Shown: in pieces, positions 16,089-20,221 of the stretch
How the letters are laid out: every line of letters begins with the position of its first letter
How positions within the stretch are numbered: position 1 is the first letter of the stretch
Assembly: GCA_934177555.1 (NCBI GenBank)
Contig: CAKPPL010000014.1
Coordinates: 1 to 20,221 of the forward strand
Origin: an uncultured Clostridia bacterium
GTDB lineage: Bacteria > Bacillota > Clostridia > TANB77 > CAG-508
Reading direction: 5' to 3'
Length of the DNA: 20,221 nucleotides
Program-made: the position numbers and the translations under genes
Notes under the pieces: generated by a model
The model's input: the letters and a program-made list of their open reading frames with translations, nothing else
Told to the model about the DNA's origin: nothing
The model's database searches: none

Positions 16089-16796
16089 ATGGAAAAGATA
16101 TTATTAATAATACCAGCATATAATGAAGAAGAAAATATATTAAAAGTATGTCAAAAAATAAAAGAATTTGATAGCAATCTTGATTATATAGTAATAAATG
16201 ATGGATCAAAAGATAATACATTAAAAATATTACAAGAAAACAATTTGAATCACATCAACTTAATTCATAATTTAGGAATAGGTGGAGCTGTGCAAACAGG
16301 GTATAAATATGCTTATGAAAATAATTATGACATAGCTATTCAATTTGATGGAGATGGACAACATGATGTAAGATATGTTAAAACAATATGTGAACCATTG
16401 ATAAATGGTGAAGCAGATATGTGTATTGGAACTAGATATTTAGACAAGTCTTCAAGTGAATTTCAATCAACATTTATGAGAAGATTAGGAAAAGATATTA
16501 TATCATTTATGATAAAATTATGTTGTAATAAAAAAATAACAGATCCAACATCAGGATTTAGAGCAGCAAATAAAAAAGTAATTGAATTATTTGCAAAAGA
16601 CTATCCTACAGAATATCCAGAACCTGAATCAACAGTAAATATACTAAAAAAAGAATATAAAGTAATGGAAAAACCTGTAAGCATGAATGAAAGACAAGGT
16701 GGAAAGTCTTCTATAAATCCAATGAAGAGTATAGATTATATGATTAAAGTTTCACTTGCAATACTTATAGATAGTGTTAATTTAAAAAAGAAATAA
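16089..16796 (+). CDS. Polyprenyl-phosphate glycosyltransferase (dolichyl-phosphate-mannose synthase-like, GT2)
   Basis: Predicted to move one sugar from a nucleotide donor to undecaprenyl phosphate on the cytoplasmic side, giving a donor for GT-C transferases outside. The 235 residues contain IIPAYNEEENI (7-17), VINDGSKDNT (35-44), HNLGIGGAVQTGYKYA (60-75) and QFDGDGQHD (85-93), with D87 and D89 as metal ligands, then GTRYLDKSS and DPTSGFRAAN. This order defines the DPM1/GtrB-like branch of GT2. It lacks the two C-terminal membrane helices of GtrB; only a weak hydrophobic segment ends the protein, so the following DUF2304 protein may supply the membrane anchor. AAAGGAAA precedes ATG 16089 by 7 bases. 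The sugar transferred is unknown. Confidence 0.92.
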   Translation: MEKILLIIPAYNEEENILKVCQKIKEFDSNLDYIVINDGSKDNTLKILQENNLNHINLIHNLGIGGAVQTGYKYAYENNYDIAIQFDGDGQHDVRYVKTICEPLINGEADMCIGTRYLDKSSSEFQSTFMRRLGKDIISFMIKLCCNKKITDPTSGFRAANKKVIELFAKDYPTEYPEPESTVNILKKEYKVMEKPVSMNERQGGKSSINPMKSIDYMIKVSLAILIDSVNLKKK

Positions 16797-16811
16797 GGGA
16801 AGGTATAAAAA

Positions 16812-17162
16812 ATGAATATAGTATTAAGAATAGTTTTAATAATAATAACATTAATATATTTAGCATTTTTAGTAAAATCAATAAAAAAGAAAAAATTACA
16901 AATATCTTTTTCAACATTTTGGATATTTAGTTCACTTGTATTAATAATAGCAGTAGCAGTTCCAAACTTTATAGAATATATTTCAAACTTTTTAGGATTT
17001 GCAACACCATCAAATATGATATTTTTATTAGCAATATTTTTACTATTTTGCTTAGTATTTGATTTAACATTGAAGTTATCACAAGAACATAAAAAAAATG
17101 TATTACTTATACAAGAAATTTCGTTATTAAAAGATAGAGTAAAGAAAATTGAAGAAAAATAA
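16812..17162 (+). CDS. DUF2304 small membrane protein
   Basis: A 116-residue protein with three membrane segments (about 2-22, 33-52 and 63-88), joined by a short basic loop KSIKKKKLQ, and a charged C-terminal helix (95-116) that may form a coiled coil. The size, the FSTFWIFSSLVLI segment after the basic loop, and the position 15 bp after a DPM-like GT2 gene are characteristic of DUF2304 proteins, which are regularly paired with such synthases. Proposed roles, by inference, are anchoring the synthase at the membrane or helping to flip its lipid-linked product. The ribosome site AAGGGAAGG lies just ahead of ATG 16812. Confidence 0.85.
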   Translation: MNIVLRIVLIIITLIYLAFLVKSIKKKKLQISFSTFWIFSSLVLIIAVAVPNFIEYISNFLGFATPSNMIFLLAIFLLFCLVFDLTLKLSQEHKKNVLLIQEISLLKDRVKKIEEK

Positions 17163-17166
17163 TTAC

Positions 17167-17173
17167 GAAGGGA
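17167..17173 (+). promoter_or_regulatory. Ribosome binding site deciding a GTG start
   Basis: GAAGGGA lies 10 bases before GTG 17184. The ATG that follows it directly (17174) has no spacer, is in a different frame and stops after 14 codons, so the GTG, which opens the glycosyltransferase fold at once, is the likely start. Confidence 0.7.
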
Positions 17174-17183
17174 ATGAAAAAAG

Positions 17184-18215
17184 GTGATAAAATTATCAAT
17201 AGTTGCACTAGTATATAATTTAGAAAAATATTTGCCAAGATGTTTAGACTCATTAGTAAATCAAACATTAGATGATATAGAAATATTATGTGTAGATGAT
17301 GGGTCAACAGACTCAGCTCCATCAATAATTGATGAATATGAAAAAAAATATCCAAATAAAGTAAAAGCATATCATAAAGCAAATGGTGGAGAATTTACAA
17401 CAAGAAATTATGGATTAGAAAGAGCACAAGGAGAATATATAACATTTGTGGATACAGATGATTATGTAGAAAAAGACTGGGCAGAAAAACTATACAATGC
17501 AGCAAAAGAAAATGATGCCGATCTTGCAGTATGTGCTTTTGAGAGAATAAATCTAGAAACAAATAAGGTTGTATGTAAGGACATGACAAGATTTGGATAT
17601 TCATGCAGAACTATAAAACCAGATGATGATTTCATGGTATTTATAAATCCAGCACCATGGAATAAAATATATAAAAGAGAAAAAATAAAAGATTTAAGAT
17701 TTTTAAGTTTTAGAGGATTTAATGATACTATGTTTCTAATGGAAGCATATGCTAAAATTAAAAAAATCGTATTTATACCAGATGTGTTATATCATTATTA
17801 TTTAAGATATGATTCACAAATACATACAATAAATGAAAATGATGTAAACAATTTAAAAAAATATTTACTTGAAGTGAAAGAATTTTATCAAAAATGTGGT
17901 AAATATGAAGAAATGAAATATATATTAGATTTAATGGCATTTATTCATTTAGGTGTTTCTGTAATGTATAGAGCTTCATATGATACAAGCATAGATATCA
18001 AAAAAATGATAAAAGAAACTATAAATTATTTAGATGTTAACTTTAGTACTTGGAGAAAAAATCCATTTTTAAAATTCTCATATTCTATTAAAAAAGGATT
18101 CAAACATTTTGGATTATGGGGAATATCATTATTATATAAATTGAATATGCCGATGGTATATATTAGATTATATAGATTTGCAATAGATAAATTAAAAATA
18201 GATATAAAATGGTAA
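17184..18215 (+). CDS. GT2 glycosyltransferase, EpsJ/capsule type
   Basis: An inverting GT-A enzyme of 343 residues, the last gene of the operon. Motifs are LSIVALVYNLEKYL (4-17), VDDGSTDS (37-44) and YITFVDTDDYVE (85-96) with the DxD acids D90, D92 and D93, followed by WNKIYKRE. The usual SGGxxxARN segment appears as NGGEFTTRNYGL (67-78), a mild variant. The C-terminal 120 residues are helical and end with a basic, partly amphipathic stretch after YSIKKGFKHFGLWGIS, suitable for membrane contact. It starts at GTG 17184, 21 bp after the previous stop; an upstream ATG is in another frame. A strong terminator begins 6 bp after the stop. The donor sugar is not determinable. Confidence 0.9.
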   Translation: MIKLSIVALVYNLEKYLPRCLDSLVNQTLDDIEILCVDDGSTDSAPSIIDEYEKKYPNKVKAYHKANGGEFTTRNYGLERAQGEYITFVDTDDYVEKDWAEKLYNAAKENDADLAVCAFERINLETNKVVCKDMTRFGYSCRTIKPDDDFMVFINPAPWNKIYKREKIKDLRFLSFRGFNDTMFLMEAYAKIKKIVFIPDVLYHYYLRYDSQIHTINENDVNNLKKYLLEVKEFYQKCGKYEEMKYILDLMAFIHLGVSVMYRASYDTSIDIKKMIKETINYLDVNFSTWRKNPFLKFSYSIKKGFKHFGLWGISLLYKLNMPMVYIRLYRFAIDKLKIDIKW

Positions 18216-18221
18216 ATTGAG

Positions 18222-18266
18222 CTTATAAATTTTCTGAATTATTTTAGAAAATTTATAAGTTTTTTT
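18222..18266 (+). terminator. Intrinsic terminator at the end of the polysaccharide operon
   Basis: A perfect 14-bp stem (18222-18235, starting CTTATAAATTTTCT, with 18246-18259) has a 10-base loop and is followed by seven T residues (18260-18266). It directly follows the last glycosyltransferase gene. The next promoter starts 27 bp later, so the lysozyme gene is a separate unit. Confidence 0.88.
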
Positions 18267-18292
18267 ATTATAAAAATAAATGCTTATAAATG

Positions 18293-18321
18293 TTGAAAAA
18301 ATATAGAAATACGTGTATAAT
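18293..18321 (+). promoter_or_regulatory. Sigma-A-type promoter of the ChW-lysozyme gene
   Basis: TTGAAA (18293-18298) and a perfect TATAAT (18316-18321) are 17 bp apart. Transcription should begin near 18328, giving a leader of about 34 bases. The ribosome site GAGAGG (18347-18353 region) stands 8 to 9 bases before ATG 18362. Confidence 0.8.
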
Positions 18322-18361
18322 AATGGTGGATAAAAAAGTCAAAGAAAGAGAGGTAATTAAA

Positions 18362-20221
18362 ATGAAAAAACTTATAAGTTGTATAGTAGTAATAACACTA
18401 TTATTAAGTTTTATAACACCAACAATAGTTAAAGCAGAAAACATATTAGAAGAAACAAATAAACAAATAGATGATGCAAAAACAGAAGAAAAAGAAGAAA
18501 TAGAAGAAAAATCTTCAGAAGCAGAAAAAGAGGAAGATGAACAAGTTAAAGAATCAGAAGATGAAATAATTGAAGAAAATAATAAAGAAAATAATGAAGA
18601 AAATAATGAAGTTCAAAAAGACAAAAACGAAAAAGAAGAAATAAAAGATGAAACAGAAAATAAAGTAGAAGAAATAGAAAAACAACCTGAAAATCAAATA
18701 TTAGAACAAAAAGCTCAATTAGCAGTAAAATATAGAGCACATGTGCAAGATATTGGTTGGCAAGAATATGTACAAAATGGAAAAGAAGCAGGAACAACAG
18801 GTAAAAATTTAAAAGTAGAAGCATTAAACATAGAATTAATAAATAATGAACAAAATATAAATATAAAATATGAGTCATATATTCAAGGAAGTGGTTGGCA
18901 AAAAATAGCTTCAAATGGAGAACAAACAGGGACAACAGGAAAAAATTTAAGAATGGAAGCAATAAAAATATGGCTAGAAAATACAGAAGAATATAGTATA
19001 ATGTATAGAGCACATGTACAAGATATTGGTTGGCAAGATTGGGTATATGATGGAGACATTGCAGGTAGATTATGTGATGGATTAAAAATAGAAGCAATGC
19101 AAATTCAAATAGTTCCAAAACATCAAAATACAGAAATGACAGTAAATTATAGTTCACATGTACAAGATATTGGATGGCAATCTGAAAAACAACAATATGA
19201 TATTTCAGGAACAATAGGAAAAAACTTAAAAATAGAAGCTATGAAAATTAGCTTAAAAAATGCACCAAAAGGTGTAAGCATAAAATATAAAGCTTGTGTA
19301 GAAAAATCCGGATGGCAATCATGGGTAACAGATGGAGAAGAAGCAGGAACAACAGGAAAAAACTTAAGAATGTACGGAATAAGAATAATGCTTGAAGGAA
19401 CAGACGAATATTCTATTCAATATAGAGCACATGTACAAGATTTAGGATGGCAACCATGGGTTGAAAATGGAGCAATAGCAGGAAAAATTTCATATAATTT
19501 AAAAATAGAGGCAATACAAATAAGAATAGTAAAAAAACATAATAATAACTCTAAAGACTTAGGAGTAGAATATTATACATATATTGAAGGTGTTTCAAGC
19601 AATGAAGACAAAATAGAAACATCAGGTCAAATATCTGGGACAACAGGTCAAAATAGAAGAATAGAAGGAATGAATATTGAACTAGTAAATGCACCAGAAG
19701 GAGCACATATAAAATATCAAGCACATGTACAAGATTATGGATGGATGGATTGGGTTCAAGATGGCCAACTTGCAGGAGTATTAAATAGAGGATTAAAAAT
19801 AGAAGCAGTAAGAATAAAATTAGAAGGACTAGAAGGGTATACAGTACAATATAAGGCACATGTTCAAGATATAGGATGGACAGATTGGTATATAGATGGT
19901 GAATCAGCAGGAACAACAGGAAGAAATTTAAAAATAGAAGCACTTCAAATAAAGATTGTTCCAGAATATAAAAGATATTATAAAGGTATAGATGTATCAT
20001 ATCATCAAGGTACAATAGATTTTGATGCATTAGCCAAAAGTAAAGAAATTGATTATATAATACCAAGAATAGGATGGTATAGAGAAAGTCAAAGAGTACT
20101 TGTAGTAGATGCACAATTTGAAAGAAATTATAAAGAAGCAAGAACTAAAAAAATACCTGTAGGAGCATATATATATTCATATGCAACAAGTGTTGCAGAA
20201 GCACAAAGAGAAGCAGATGCA
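18362..20221 (+). CDS. Secreted ChW-repeat protein with GH25 lysozyme domain, 3' end outside the window
   Basis: The frame is open to the right edge, so 620 residues are visible and the C-terminus is missing. A signal peptide (MKKLIS, hydrophobic to residue 20, cleavage probably after VKA at 23-25) is followed by a Glu/Lys/Asn-rich disordered linker (26-118). Nine ChW repeats follow (122-533), each near 45 residues, with consensus HVQDxGW and GTTGKNLKIEA. A glycoside hydrolase family 25 domain starts at about 541: GIDVSYHQGTIDF with the conserved D544, DYIIPRIGW, then the beginning of the IPVGAYIYSYA strand. GH25 enzymes cleave the N-acetylmuramic acid to N-acetylglucosamine bond of peptidoglycan; the catalytic DxE further on lies beyond the window, so activity cannot be judged. 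The ChW region probably binds wall or surface material. It has its own promoter, so it is a neighbour of the glycan operon, not a member. Confidence 0.93.
   Translation, partial: MKKLISCIVVITLLLSFITPTIVKAENILEETNKQIDDAKTEEKEEIEEKSSEAEKEEDEQVKESEDEIIEENNKENNEENNEVQKDKNEKEEIKDETENKVEEIEKQPENQILEQKAQLAVKYRAHVQDIGWQEYVQNGKEAGTTGKNLKVEALNIELINNEQNINIKYESYIQGSGWQKIASNGEQTGTTGKNLRMEAIKIWLENTEEYSIMYRAHVQDIGWQDWVYDGDIAGRLCDGLKIEAMQIQIVPKHQNTEMTVNYSSHVQDIGWQSEKQQYDISGTIGKNLKIEAMKISLKNAPKGVSIKYKACVEKSGWQSWVTDGEEAGTTGKNLRMYGIRIMLEGTDEYSIQYRAHVQDLGWQPWVENGAIAGKISYNLKIEAIQIRIVKKHNNNSKDLGVEYYTYIEGVSSNEDKIETSGQISGTTGQNRRIEGMNIELVNAPEGAHIKYQAHVQDYGWMDWVQDGQLAGVLNRGLKIEAVRIKLEGLEGYTVQYKAHVQDIGWTDWYIDGESAGTTGRNLKIEALQIKIVPEYKRYYKGIDVSYHQGTIDFDALAKSKEIDYIIPRIGWYRESQRVLVVDAQFERNYKEARTKKIPVGAYIYSYATSVAEAQREADA
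18725..19960 (+). repeat. Nine tandem ChW repeats arranged as three triplets
   Basis: Repeats begin near 18725, 18863, 18998, 19142, 19280, 19415, 19565, 19709 and 19844. They fall into three superunits starting at 18725, 19142 and 19565 (417 and 423 bp apart), with GH25 beginning about 417 bp after the last. Linkers are position-specific: repeats 3 and 6 end in IVPKH or IVKKH and repeat 9 in IVPEY, while repeats 2, 5 and 8 end in LEN/LEG plus an acidic turn. Repeat 7 has lost the Gly-Trp core. At DNA level GCACATGTACAAGAT recurs, with small changes, in most copies. Confidence 0.9.

Noticed and set aside
17174..17218. A 14-codon ATG frame just before the last glycosyltransferase
   Set aside because: The ATG abuts the ribosome site with no spacer and the frame overlaps the GTG start of the real gene; there is nothing to support a leader peptide.
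18333..18343. AAAAAGTCAAA after the lysozyme promoter also occurs at 1244-1254 within the operon promoter, suggesting a shared regulator site
   Set aside because: Only one half of the 1239-1253 dyad is shared, at a different position relative to the promoter, and an 11-base A-rich match is easily due to chance in this DNA.
18546..19214. A 222-codon open frame on the - strand opposite the ChW gene
   Set aside because: Its translation is nearly all Leu, Phe, Tyr, His and Ile, as expected from the complement of a purine-rich repeat gene; it has no ribosome site or domain.
18725..19960. Regular DNA repeats considered as a CRISPR array or satellite
   Set aside because: The repeats are in frame, diverged at DNA level and encode conserved ChW protein modules; there are no unique spacers of constant length.
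19551..20141. A 196-codon open frame on the - strand opposite the ChW and GH25 region
   Set aside because: Same compositional shadow of the repeat-encoding strand; the + strand frame has a signal peptide, repeats and a known enzyme domain.

Overview
The window is extremely AT-rich. Its coding strand is purine-rich and favours ATA (Ile), AGA (Arg), GGA (Gly), ACA (Thr) and CCA (Pro). TGG is used for Trp, and no in-frame TGA is needed. Together with strong Shine-Dalgarno sites, sigma-A-type promoters and a secreted protein with clostridial hydrophobic-W (ChW) repeats, this points to a low-GC Gram-positive of the class Clostridia, probably a host-associated one. The species cannot be named from the sequence. 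All genes lie on the + strand.

Layout. (1) 2-1150: 3' part of an unrecognised gene, closed by a 14-bp hairpin terminator at 1171-1206. (2) 1239-18266: one apparent transcription unit of 13 genes, from a consensus promoter (TTGACA, 17 bp, TAGAAT) to a second 14-bp hairpin terminator. No gap between genes exceeds 25 bp, two junctions overlap, and no internal terminator is visible. In order it encodes an ABC polysaccharide-export permease (Wzm/TagG type), a polytopic GT-C-like protein, a GT2 glycosyltransferase, the export ATPase with a C-terminal glycan-binding domain (Wzt type), a SAM methyltransferase, a degenerate methyltransferase fused to a kinase-like domain, a tandem GT2 protein, a GT2-GT4 fusion, a DUF2142 membrane protein, a second large membrane protein, a dolichyl-phosphate-mannose-synthase-like GT2, a DUF2304 membrane protein and a last GT2. 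(3) 18293 to the end: a separately promoted gene, cut by the window end, for a secreted protein with a Glu/Lys-rich linker, nine ChW repeats and the start of a GH25 lysozyme domain.

How the genes work together (inference from family knowledge). The cytoplasmic glycosyltransferases build a cell-wall polysaccharide on a lipid carrier, and the ABC transporter exports it. The Wzt-type C-terminal domain beside a methyltransferase/kinase pair recalls the E. coli O9a system, where WbdD caps the chain end with phosphate and methyl and the Wzt C-terminal domain reads the cap before export. The DPM-like enzyme, DUF2304 protein and up to three GT-C-like membrane proteins fit side-chain decoration outside the membrane from undecaprenyl-phosphate sugars. 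No nucleotide-sugar synthesis genes, priming transferase, Wzx/Wzy or LCP ligase lie in the window.

The most interesting signals are the two adjacent methyltransferase-family paralogues with complementary domain loss, and a 3 x 3 higher-order arrangement of the ChW repeats.
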